DNA of 64,000 bases from Semisulcospira habei (taxonomy: Eukaryota; Mollusca; Gastropoda; Semisulcospiridae). Below are positions 55,449-64,000 of the stretch, piece by piece. A program made the position numbers and the translations under genes. Location of the stretch: positions 116,098,506 through 116,162,505 of the forward strand of contig BTPG01000005.1 in NCBI GenBank assembly GCA_036245525.1, in the 5' to 3' direction. The notes under the pieces are model-generated. The model did no database searches and was not told the DNA's origin. It saw only the letters and a program-made list of their open reading frames with translations. Every line of letters begins with the position of its first letter. Within the stretch, counting starts at the first letter, position 1.

Positions 55449-55724
55449 AGGTTGAGTTTTGCAGTCAATAAGTCATATGACCGGAGGAACATAAAATCAA
55501 TAGGTCATTTTGTCCATAAGTCAAAACAAAAAACAAAAAAAAAATTTCGGCATTTTCGATGTCAAACTTGTCAACACATCTTGGTAACTTGGCCCGCAGA
55601 CTCTCTCACTGTTTACGTTTTCGCCGTGCTTGCCTGCCATTTGGTTTCAGTCATGGCTGTTTTCAGTTGGACTCAATTTGAGAAACATGAGCATGAATGG
55701 AACCAGTCAGAGGCGTAGATTTTC

Positions 55725-55782
55725 ATGAACCCGCGGGCAGAGGCGACTCATGAGGATCTGTGCCTCTTGCAGATGTGGATTA
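55725..55782. repeat. 'CCCCTGCAG' hairpin repeat, variant
   Basis: GTAGATTTTCATGAACCC then GCGGGCAGAGGC and GACTCATGAGGATCTGTGCC, followed by TCTTGCAG. The loop differs from other copies. A further 'CTATGCCTCTTGCAG' lies at 55900 and 'GTTTGCCTCTTACAG' at 59315. Confidence 0.6.
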
Positions 55783-56319
55783 TAATCGTTACTTAGTCCG
55801 CATCTACTTCCTCAGTTTGAGTAACACTATCAGATAAAATCTCGAGCAATATGCATAGTTTCTCATAACGACCCTCAGGTGGTGAGGACTTTTGAACGTC
55901 TATGCCTCTTGCAGACTTTAGAAACTCAATCTTGCACTGGTTACATTCATCATGCAGCCAACTATAGGTGTTATACTTGGTGTATAAAATACCAAACGCA
56001 AGTATATTTGGCAATTTCGGATTTTTATTTAGTTTTTGCTATTTTGCAATCTAATGTAATCGGTTTTGCATTTCAATGACTTCCATTACATATAATATGC
56101 TTTTTTCAGTAAACATGTGTGCAAGCACTGAATTACTGTGCTACAGTGAAGAACACAATGGTTCTCAGCAACAAGAGCCAGTTTTCTGGCAGTACTGATT
56201 CAAGCTTTAGTATCCAGGACACCAACCACAACACATTTTTGTCAAATTGTCATAGATAGACACCCCCACCCTCCGCCCTCTCCTAGAAAACAACAAAGCA
56301 AGAACAGATTGTGGTTGTC

Positions 56320-57939
56320 ATAGTCCATAAGCTAGCAGAGTTTACCGTGCACCCCCCCTCCCCACCCCCCCCCACCCCCCCAGTACTCAATAAGATGGGT
56401 TTTAAAGTGTACCTTAGTATGTCCTGAGATGTTTAAACCATGTTCCCTGAAAATCCTTAAAAACACACCAGAGATATAGCCGATGGCGCAAGGGTACCCC
56501 ATTCATGCTCTTCGTGGATGCTAAAATGAGGTTGAGAAACATTTTCCTGCTGCCGACCTCTTGACAGCTCACTCATTGGCAGCCAGAACAATATAAGATT
56601 TAAAGATGGTTATTAAGTAATTGAACGTTGCAGAAAAAGAAGGCAAAAAATGGAGGTGGAAGTGATGATCTCGTGGTGGACATGTGGAAACTAAGTATTT
56701 TGATAACATTGTTTAGACTGTTAGGAACCATGAAACTTATTATGCATATTCATGTTTACACATTTCTAGATAAAATTAATGGAAAAGAAAAGGGGATACC
56801 TTACTAGACCTGCCTTATGCTAGGTAAAGTATCACCTAAAAGACCAGCCACTTAAAAATAGTTACAATTAAATTGATGGGTCACATTGAAATTAATGAAA
56901 TGGTCACAAATTGTTATGCTCATTATGCATAATTTGTTATGAAAACTGGCAACAAAAATATTTAAACAGAGGAGTATGACATAAGCAATTGTTATGGTCA
57001 TTTTGCGTTCTTTTGTGTACTGGTAAAATGGGGGTAGGGCAGCAGATTTAGCCACTGTGGCCCCTAAATGCATCACAGCATCATAAAATCAGGTTGGGAG
57101 TAACTGTGGTACTCTATCCTAACCAATAAAACCTAAGAAAGACCTATCAGTTGTATAAAGAATTTTTGAGGGCATCAGAAACAACGTATGTTCCCCAATT
57201 CAGCAATTTTAAATGGGAAAAAGCTATCATTCACCATGAATTTACTGTAAAGGATGCCGACTTTCCTTATTTTCTTGCACTTTACGCTCACATTATTGAA
57301 ACTTAATAGGTAAGGGGAGGTCAAAATTAAATGGAATAAATTTAGCAATTTTTTTCTAATTAATTTTGTTTATTTTTACAACTTTGGGGTAGGGATACAA
57401 AATCAACCACTGTGGCACTCACAGTGATCATAGAATCACCTAGTTAAGTTTATAATAATTGTGACATCCTGTTTTAATGATGTAAGCCTGAAAATAGACT
57501 GCCAGTGCTATAAAAAATGTCTGAAGGCATCTGATACATTATTTTTGTCTTTTTTTCAGAAATGGCTGTTTACTGGGTTCACACATACCTTCACTGTGAG
57601 CCAGAGATTCAATATTTTTTCATTCTGCTTTTTTTTTTGCAGAGGACGCAGAAGGTGTGCCTTAACATAATAGTGTCTGATTTGGGCTTTTCGAATGAAC
57701 TCTGATTTATTTAGAGGAAAATGTTTCTCAACCTCATTTTAGCAACCGCAAAGTGCGTGAATGGGGGTACCCTTGCGCCATCGGCTATATCTCTGGTGTG
57801 TTCCTAAGGATTTTCTTGGGAACATGGCTTAAACATCTCAGGATGACATACTAAGGTACACTTTGAAACCCATCTTATTGAGTACTGGGGGGAGGGGGGG
57901 GGGGGGTTGCACGGTAGATCCTGCTAGCTTATGGACTAT
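56320..57939. mobile_element. 1.6-kb non-autonomous element with inverted ends and C/G runs
   Basis: ATAGTCCATAAGCTAGCAG at 56320 is the reverse complement of the end at 57939. The arms extend through a C-rich run (56351-56380, G-rich on the other side at 57887-57906) and AGTACTCAATAAGATGGGTT to about 56560 and 57715. The interior of about 1.1 kb has no coding capacity. Confidence 0.68.
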
Positions 57940-58123
57940 CAGTGTACAACTAATTACATGATGTGGACTTCAACTACAAGACGCGAACAAAGCAAGATTG
58001 AGTTACTGATTGTGTAACCATGAAATAAGAACGAAGGTTATATGTGTGAGCACGAGAGACCACTGGTACATCAATTGCAACATCAGAGAGAGAAAGAAGG
58101 AGAGAATTAAAGCATACGAGGTA

Positions 58124-58797
58124 GTCGCAATGTTACTATGTATGTACACACAGCCCGTTGCTAGCACTCTGACTGGGACTGTGCATGACTAGAACGCGGC
58201 CTGCCTACACTGAAGTAATAATATATGTAAAGCGAATAAAGATATGTACCACCTCGCAATGAACTCTTCAGAGCTGACAACGTTTGCACAGTCACCCTTA
58301 AATATGTACAAGCACTACCTCGTATGCATTAAATTGAAAGATTGACCCCGAGATATGCTTAAGTGCTCCCCCATAGTCTATTTATCAGAAATTTGACCTC
58401 AGAACATGTTAATAGGTTTGGATAGGGCGCCCGCGTGGCAACGATAAGGCAACACAGGTGGCTTACAAAATGACATGCGTCATAGAGTAAAACCCCTATC
58501 CAAACCTATTAACATGTTCTGAGGTCAAATTTCTGATAAATAGACTATGAGGGAGCACTTAAGCATATCTCGGGGTCAATCTTTCAATTTAATGCATACG
58601 AGGTAGTGCTTGTACATATTTAAGGGTGACTGTGCAAACGTTGTCAGCTCTGAAGAGTTCATTGCGAGGTGGTACATATCTTTATTCGCTTTACATATAT
58701 TATTACTTCAGTGTAGGCAGGCCGCGTTCTAGTCATGCACAGTCCCAGTCAGAGTGCTAGCAACGGGCTGTGTGTACATACATAGTAACATTGCGAC
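58124..58797. repeat. Long palindrome, two 304-bp arms
   Basis: The arms are equal in length and differ at only a few positions by eye. If transcribed this would form a long double-stranded hairpin. The loop (58428-58493) contains GGCGCCCGCGTGGCAACG and no repeat. Confidence 0.82.
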
Positions 58798-58846
58798 AGC
58801 GGACATATGAGCTAATTAAGAGAGAGAAAGAAGGAGAGAATTGAAG

Positions 58847-59032
58847 TATTATTAACACAATGACTGAGTTAACCCCTTAAGTATTATTTTTGATTTTCAT
58901 AAAAATGTGGTTGTTTAAATAATAATGATTTAGGGGTAACTTCCAATGGTATTTACTCTGTGCTGGAGACATGGATATGGTTGGCCAAAAAATATATAAT
59001 TAAGGGGTTAACTCAGTCATTGTGTTAATGAA
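58847..59032. mobile_element. TTAA MITE (about 178 bp)
   Basis: A perfect inverted repeat begins TTAACACAATGACTGAGTTA on the left (58851) and closes with its complement at about 59028. If the outermost TTAA is the target duplication, the element starts CACAATGACTGAG. The interior is AT-rich. It is nested inside the 977-bp foldback element. Confidence 0.7.
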
Positions 59033-59639
59033 GCTTTAATTCTCTCCTTCTTTCTCTCTCTACATCTTACATTACAACATTTTGGACATCATGTAAAAAT
59101 ACGCATATCTGTGAAAAAATTACGAACCGGCAGCACTGACAACAGTTAAGCCATTTCCTTTGCTTCTAGATGTCTATTATGAATACGTGAACTGCGTGAA
59201 AAACAAAACCTGGCTACAGACATCTAGACCCAGTCCGCTGCCGCACCCTCATACCGACTCCGAGGATCAAAATCAGCGCCAATGAGTTAATGCAGCCGTG
59301 GGGACTGATGAAGATGTTTGCCTCTTACAGGCGGAAGGCGTTTTGCATCATATTGGACCGTGTACCTAGTCAGGGCCAATGCTTGCAGTATTGTTTACAT
59401 TTGCTCGAGACAGGGGGCAGGTGTCACCCATCACTGTTGGCAGCTGGCCTCCCGCCTCCCTAATCTAGGATGCACTCTGTTCATTGAGGACTGCGGGTCT
59501 CAGTGATTGTTTAAAAAATGAATAAGTCATATGACCGGCTCACTGACAGAGCAATGCGTCATTTCAAATTTGTATGCGTCAATGACCGATGACCGATGAG
59601 CATCCTATTCGCTGAGTGAGAGTGTCAAAAAAACTGTTC

Positions 59640-60240
59640 TTCCAGGAAATGATTAGGGACAAAAAAGATACAGCATCGGTTTGGAAAACCCTTAACGTTA
59701 TAATGAAGGCAAATTTATTTCTAGCATGCCGAACAAAAGGTCCACCGGGATGGATGGTATCGACAACAAAATTCTGAAAATGTCACTACCGTATACGGTA
59801 GAGGCACTCACTTATATCTTTAACCTCTGTATAAAACACAGCACGTTTCCAACTATTTTCAAAGAGGCCAAGGTAATTCCAATCCCTAAATTAAAAGATC
59901 TTGAAGATGTCAATAACTACCATCCTATCTCACTTTTGTCGGCCCTGTCAAAGCCCCTTGAAAAAATAATACTAAAACACCTCCTCGATTTTATAGAAAA
60001 GGGAAATTTCATAAATATTCATCAGTCCGGCTTTAGACCGAAACACTCATGTCAGTCAGCACTGACACATTGTAGACAGCTGGCTGGAATCAATAAATAA
60101 AAACCTGATGTCTGGAGCTGTTTTCTTAGACCTACAAAAAGCATTTGATTTTGTCGACCATGACATTCTCTTAAAGAAGCTAGCAGCATACCATATAAGT
60201 GAAACCGCCATAGCATTCTTTATATCATACCTAAAAGACA
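59640..60240 (+). pseudogene. Reverse transcriptase domain of the jockey/CR1-like LINE (3' part)
   Basis: Reads FFQEMIRDKKDTASVWKTLN, then after a frame change STGMDGIDNKILKMSLPYTV, AKVIPIPKLKDLEDVNNYHP, HQSGFRPKHSCQSALTH and, after another break, FLDLQKAFDFVDHDILLKKL. These are the first RT blocks of jockey/CR1-type LINEs. The catalytic FADD block is missing because the next LINE begins at about 60250. Confidence 0.78.
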
Positions 60241-60270
60241 TGGCTTGGCTTGACTTCGCGAACGAAGATT

Positions 60271-63200
60271 TTATAGGAGTTGCCCACGACGTCTGCAGGC
60301 TTGTTCGTGGCTGCGGAGGCCAATCCGAGACAGGCAGGTTCGACCGCAGTGGCTGCAGGGGAAGGTATGGCCAGGGTTCTGAGCTGCGGCATCTCTGTTT
60401 TTTCTCCTGAGCCGCTTGTCCTTAAGGCTAGCTCTGTGAGAGTCCTCAAAGGAGACAGCTGCCTTGTAAATGGTGGAGCGCCAGGTGTCACGGTCCGCAG
60501 CAAGCGAAGACCACTGGTGGTGGTCGATTTGGCAGGCACTAAGTGACTTCTTGAGACAGTCTTTGTATCTCTTCTTTGGTGCCCCTCTGTCACGGTGTCC
60601 AGTAGCAAGCTCGCCGAACAGGGTGATCTTTGGTAGGCGATGATCCTCCATCCTGGAGACATGCCCCGCCCAGCGGAGCTGTGTCCGCAGCAGCAAAGCT
60701 TCGATGCTCACAGTTTCAGCCTGTTCAAGGACCTCGACGTTGGTGACATAGTCACTCCAGTGAATGCCCAGGATGGTACGCAGGCAGCGCTGGTGGAAGC
60801 GTTCGAGGAGTCGTAGTTGGCTGCGGTAGAGGGCCCAGGACTCGGAACCATACAGCAGGGTGGTGAGGACCACAGCTCTGTACACGCTGATCTTGGTGCC
60901 TGTTTTCAGCTGTTGATTGTGCCACACCCGCTTGAAAAGTCGCCCGAAAGCGCTGTTCGCTTTTGCCAGCCTGCTGTCAAGCTCCTTGTCCAGCTTGGCG
61001 TCCGACGTGATAACGCAGCCAAGGTAAGTAAACTGGTGCACTGACTTTAGTTCAGACTCGCCAATGGTGATGTGAGGAGGGCGATACACTGTCTTGGGTG
61101 CCGGCTGATGGAGGACCTCTGTCTTTTTCAGACTGACCTCGAGTCCAAAGAGCTGGGCAGCATCTGCGAAGCAAGACGTGGTGCGCTGCAGGGCTCTCTC
61201 TGTGTGTGCAACGAGGGCAGCATCATCAGCAAAAAGCAGCTCACGAATCAGTTGGTCTAGGGTTTTCGTGTGGGCCTGCAGTCGTCTGAGGTTGAACAGG
61301 CTGCCATCGAGACGATACCTGATGTACACTGCATCGTCATCATCGAGGTCCACTGTGGCCTGCTTCAACATCATGCTAAAAAAGATGGTGAAGAGGGTCG
61401 GTGCCAGCACGCAGCCCTGCTTTACGCCGTTGAGAATAGGGAATGGTTCTGAGAGGTCATTGTTGAGTCTGACCTGGCCTTGCTGGTCCTCGTGTAGCTG
61501 GACAATCATGTTGAGGAACTTTGGGGGACAGCCAAGTCGCTCCAGGATCTGCCACATGCCTTGCCTGCTCACAGTGTCGAACGCTTTTGTTAGGTCGACA
61601 AATGTTACGTACAGACCTTTGTTCTGCTCGCGGCACTTCTCCTGTAGCTGTCTCAGCACAAAGACCATATCGGTGGTGCTCCTGTTTGCTCTGAAGCCAC
61701 ACTGGCCCTCTGGGAGTTGGTCTTCAGCGATGGCAGGTACCAGCCGATTCAGGAGCAGCCTTGCAAGGATTTTCCCAGCAATGGACAGCAGGGTAATTCC
61801 CCGATAGTTGGAACAGTCAGACTTCTCGCCTTTGTTCTTGTACAGGGTGATAACGACTGCATCACGGAGATCTTTTGGTAGTGTTCCTTCCTCCCAGCAG
61901 CAGAGAAAGAGGTCATGGAGCTTGTTGTGCAGTGCTGTGCCTCCATGTTTCCAGATCTCTGGCGGTATTCCATCAATGCCTGCTGCTTTGCCACTCTTGA
62001 GCTGGTGGATGGCTGTGAGGGTCTCTTCAGCGGTGGGCGGTTCGTCCAAATCAACCTTTACTGGGAGGTGTGGGATTTGTAGGATGACTGCTTCTTGAAC
62101 AGTGCGCTCAGCGCTGAAGAGGCTCTGAAAGTATTCCGACCAGCGGTTCAAGATGGAGGTATTATCTGTGAGGAGTGCCTGGCCATTCGCGCTTCGCAGG
62201 GGACTTTGTACCAGGTGCCTGGGGCCATACACTGCTTTCAGTGCTTCGTAGAAGCCCCTGTAGTCACCATTGTCAGCACAAAGCTGGGTCCTCTGTGCAA
62301 GTCTGGTCCACCACTCATTCTGGAGATCTCTGAGCTTGCGCTGGAGACTGCTGCAGACGAGGCGGAAGGCAGACTTCTTCACAGGGCAGGAAGGCTGGGC
62401 TAGGTGGGCCTGATGGGCGGCTCTTTTTTTTGCTAGGTGTTCCTGGATCTCTACATCGTTTTCGTCAAACCAGTCTTTGTTCTTCTTTCTGGCGAAACCC
62501 AAGACTTCTGCAGAGGATTTTGCAATAGCAGTTTTCAGTTTTTCCCAAAGTGTTTCAGGGGAGGAGTCTACTGGGTCCGCTGTGTCTTTGAGCCTGCGCT
62601 GTAAATCTGTCTGAAAGGCAGCTTTCACATCGTCACGCTGAAGGCTGGCAACATCAAGCTTTTTCTTGGGGGGCCCCCATTTCCTGGGTTTTGGCTTGAA
62701 GTGGAGCCTGAGTTTGCAGCGGACAAGGCGGTGGTCAGTGTGGCACTCTGCGCTGGGCATCACTCTGGTGAGGAGGACGTCACTGCGGTCCCTCTGACGC
62801 ACTAGGACATAGTCGATAAGGTGCCAGTGTTTGGAGCGAGGATGCATCCAGGTGGTCTTTCGACTGTCCTTTTGCTGAAAAGCAGTGTTGGTGATGACCA
62901 GTTGCTGCTCCGCACAGAACTCCAACAGTAGGCGGCCATTGTCATTGCAGTTCCCCACGCCATGCTTGCCGATGACTCCTTTCCAGGCTTCAGAGTCCTG
63001 GCCCACTCTGGCGTTGAAGTCGCCAAGGATGATGACTTTGTCGTCTGCAGGGGTACTCTGTAGGAGGCTGCGCAGGTCAGTGTAAAACTTGTCCTTTTCA
63101 GCAGGCTCTGCCAGGAGGGTTGGGGAGTACACACTGAGAAGGGTGACGTGCTGCTGGTGTCTCAGTGGGAGGCGCATGGACATGATGCGGTCTGAGTGGC

Positions 63201-63498
63201 CCGTTGGTAGGTTTTCCAGCTTAGTCGCAATGGATGTCTTGACCATGAAACCCACGCCTGAAAGCCGTCTTTCTGATGCAGGCCTGCCTGACCAGTAGAG
63301 GGTGTACCCAGCACCAAGTTCTTGGAGGCTGCCTTCGTCCGGAAGGCGTACTTCGCTGAGCGCGGCGATGTCGATGTTTAACCTCCGCAATTCATGGGCA
63401 ATGAGGGCGGAGCGACGTTCAGGGCGTCCGCTGTCTGCTTTGTCGAGCATGGTACGGACATTCCAGCATGCTACGTTGAGTCCGGTCGTGGTCGTCAT
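60271..63498 (-). CDS. Endonuclease-reverse transcriptase with C2H2 finger (1075 aa, intact)
   Basis: One open frame. The endonuclease shows NVACWNVRTM near residue 8, SEVRLPDEG, GDFNARVGQ near 158 and CHTDHRLV. The RT shows [55 protein letters not shown] and the catalytic LLFADDAALVAHT near 755. After RWAGHVSRMEDHRLPK a C-terminal finger reads FPCSHCGRTCLSRIGLRSH near residue 1045, probably for nucleic-acid binding. Endonuclease, RT and a C-terminal C2H2 finger together are seen in a widespread LINE type of aquatic invertebrates; I do not assign a clade. The start is the first Met (MTTTTG). The ORF looks competent. Confidence 0.9.
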   Translation of the reverse strand: MTTTTGLNVACWNVRTMLDKADSGRPERRSALIAHELRRLNIDIAALSEVRLPDEGSLQELGAGYTLYWSGRPASERRLSGVGFMVKTSIATKLENLPTGHSDRIMSMRLPLRHQQHVTLLSVYSPTLLAEPAEKDKFYTDLRSLLQSTPADDKVIILGDFNARVGQDSEAWKGVIGKHGVGNCNDNGRLLLEFCAEQQLVITNTAFQQKDSRKTTWMHPRSKHWHLIDYVLVRQRDRSDVLLTRVMPSAECHTDHRLVRCKLRLHFKPKPRKWGPPKKKLDVASLQRDDVKAAFQTDLQRRLKDTADPVDSSPETLWEKLKTAIAKSSAEVLGFARKKNKDWFDENDVEIQEHLAKKRAAHQAHLAQPSCPVKKSAFRLVCSSLQRKLRDLQNEWWTRLAQRTQLCADNGDYRGFYEALKAVYGPRHLVQSPLRSANGQALLTDNTSILNRWSEYFQSLFSAERTVQEAVILQIPHLPVKVDLDEPPTAEETLTAIHQLKSGKAAGIDGIPPEIWKHGGTALHNKLHDLFLCCWEEGTLPKDLRDAVVITLYKNKGEKSDCSNYRGITLLSIAGKILARLLLNRLVPAIAEDQLPEGQCGFRANRSTTDMVFVLRQLQEKCREQNKGLYVTFVDLTKAFDTVSRQGMWQILERLGCPPKFLNMIVQLHEDQQGQVRLNNDLSEPFPILNGVKQGCVLAPTLFTIFFSMMLKQATVDLDDDDAVYIRYRLDGSLFNLRRLQAHTKTLDQLIRELLFADDAALVAHTERALQRTTSCFADAAQLFGLEVSLKKTEVLHQPAPKTVYRPPHITIGESELKSVHQFTYLGCVITSDAKLDKELDSRLAKANSAFGRLFKRVWHNQQLKTGTKISVYRAVVLTTLLYGSESWALYRSQLRLLERFHQRCLRTILGIHWSDYVTNVEVLEQAETVSIEALLLRTQLRWAGHVSRMEDHRLPKITLFGELATGHRDRGAPKKRYKDCLKKSLSACQIDHHQWSSLAADRDTWRSTIYKAAVSFEDSHRASLKDKRLRRKNRDAAAQNPGHTFPCSHCGRTCLSRIGLRSHEQACRRRGQLL

Positions 63499-64000
63499 GA
63501 GAGTGGATCCGTTATTCTTTCTTGTTTTTTGACCGCAGGAGAAGATGCCCGTTGACCGCGGCTAGCCAACTGGGGTTGCGAGGGGACGAGCTTTGGTTAG
63601 GCCACCTTTTCTAGGCCCCTCTCCGTGTGGAGCAAGCAGTGCTGTCCCTAGAGAAGGCTGCTTGGTCGTTCAGGGTGTGCCGAGTGATGTTGTCATCCCC
63701 AGGTCAACATCAGGCGACCAATATCCTGAACCGCCTGCATGCAGGTTTGAGACTGCGGCTTCCAGTGACATCTTTCACCTGCCGTTTCGCCCCTCGCCCG
63801 TCGCTACAGGACTTGGAATGGTCAGTGTCATGGTCCGTGGACGTTTCCTAAAGCCTGCGCGGTGGAGCTTTTTGGTGGAGTGCAGTGTGCGCAGTACTGG
63901 CCCCACCCTTTAAACCCTTGGTTCATCTGCCATGGCCTAGCAAGCTGGGACGATGGCATCGAGGTCCTCGGGTCGTAGGTTTTATATCAGACTGTCCTTG
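63499..64000 (-). other. 5' leader of the minus-strand LINE
   Basis: No coding motif. Ends at the window border without a visible target duplication. Confidence 0.5.

Larger units (their letters stand above)
58085..59061. mobile_element. 977-bp foldback element with perfect 29-bp ends
   Basis: The first 29 bp (AGAGAGAGAAAGAAGGAGAG and so on) and the last 29 bp are exact reverse complements. ACATC flanks both sides (58080-58084, 59062-59066). Inside is a palindrome with two 304-bp arms (58124-58427 and 58494-58797) around a 66-bp loop, and a 178-bp TTAA element. A direct partial copy of the end lies at 58820-58845. Confidence 0.75.
55449..59639. mobile_element. Composite insertion of about 4.2 kb splitting the LINE
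   Basis: Non-coding, built of several inverted-repeat elements (56320-57939, 58085-59061) and a 'CCCCTGCAG' hairpin (55725-55782). AATAAGTCATATGACCGG occurs in direct orientation close to both borders (55468 and 59522). I could not define a clean target duplication. Confidence 0.5.
60250..64000 (-). mobile_element. LINE with C-terminal zinc finger, minus strand
   Basis: Contains the intact ORF at 60271-63498 and at least 500 bp of 5' leader running off the window. Its 3' end truncates the plus-strand LINE. Little or no 3' untranslated sequence is visible between the stop codon (60271-60273) and the LINE into which it inserted. Confidence 0.82.

Noticed and set aside
57636..57662. Possible exon after a TTTTTTTTTTGCAG tract, continuing the MDC1-like gene
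   Set aside because: It lies inside the 1.6-kb inverted-repeat element and gives only a few residues before a stop or donor.

Overview
This window is eukaryotic genomic DNA, probably from a marine invertebrate. A mollusc or other lophotrochozoan is my best guess, with low confidence, based on the mix of DIRS-like, RTE-type and hAT elements and on a 3' repeat tail of the (AATC)n kind. Nothing looks prokaryotic. Most of the 64 kb is transposable elements of different ages nested inside each other. They have invaded the introns of one host gene on the + strand.

Host gene: six coding exons (5286-5336, 6111-6262, 21217-22462, 39258-39304, 39770-39916, 40307-42733) join with consistent splice phases. 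They encode a long, acidic, low-complexity protein packed with TQ motifs, followed by a Lys/Arg/Ser/Thr-rich region with AT-hook-like KRGRGR patches. This resembles the middle of MDC1 (mediator of DNA damage checkpoint protein 1). The FHA and BRCT ends expected of MDC1 would lie outside the window or in exons I could not find.

Layout. 1-5258: right part of a decayed DIRS-like tyrosine-recombinase retrotransposon (copy A). 5259-7618: two exons and several small TTAA-flanked palindromes. 7620-20960: two head-to-tail DIRS-like copies (B and C) in one intron, ending in an inverted DIRS 5' piece. 22546-39217: a 16.7-kb foldback element with TTAA target duplications that makes up almost an entire intron. 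Inside it are a SINE-like insertion in the left arm, a 165-bp satellite, and a tandem LTR retrotransposon that encodes only Gag and protease (LTR-gag-LTR-gag-LTR). The first of those LTRs was itself hit by an intact RTE LINE. 43888-53600: a fourth DIRS-like copy (D) with visible terminal and internal complementary repeats, interrupted by a hAT transposon whose two-exon transposase gene is still open. 54440-60240: a jockey/CR1-like LINE split by about 4.2 kb of foldback and palindromic repeats. 60271-64000: a second LINE on the minus strand with an intact 1075-residue ORF and a C-terminal C2H2 finger.

The strongest candidates for something new are: (1) the gag-protease-only tandem LTR element; (2) an intron that is almost wholly one foldback transposon; (3) families of tiny TTAA-flanked palindromes and of 'CCCCTGCAG' hairpins near exons; (4) the head-to-tail DIRS pair and a candidate spliced leader shared by the DIRS copies; (5) the expanded TQ array in the MDC1-like protein. 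All calls come from reading the sequence; no database search was run.
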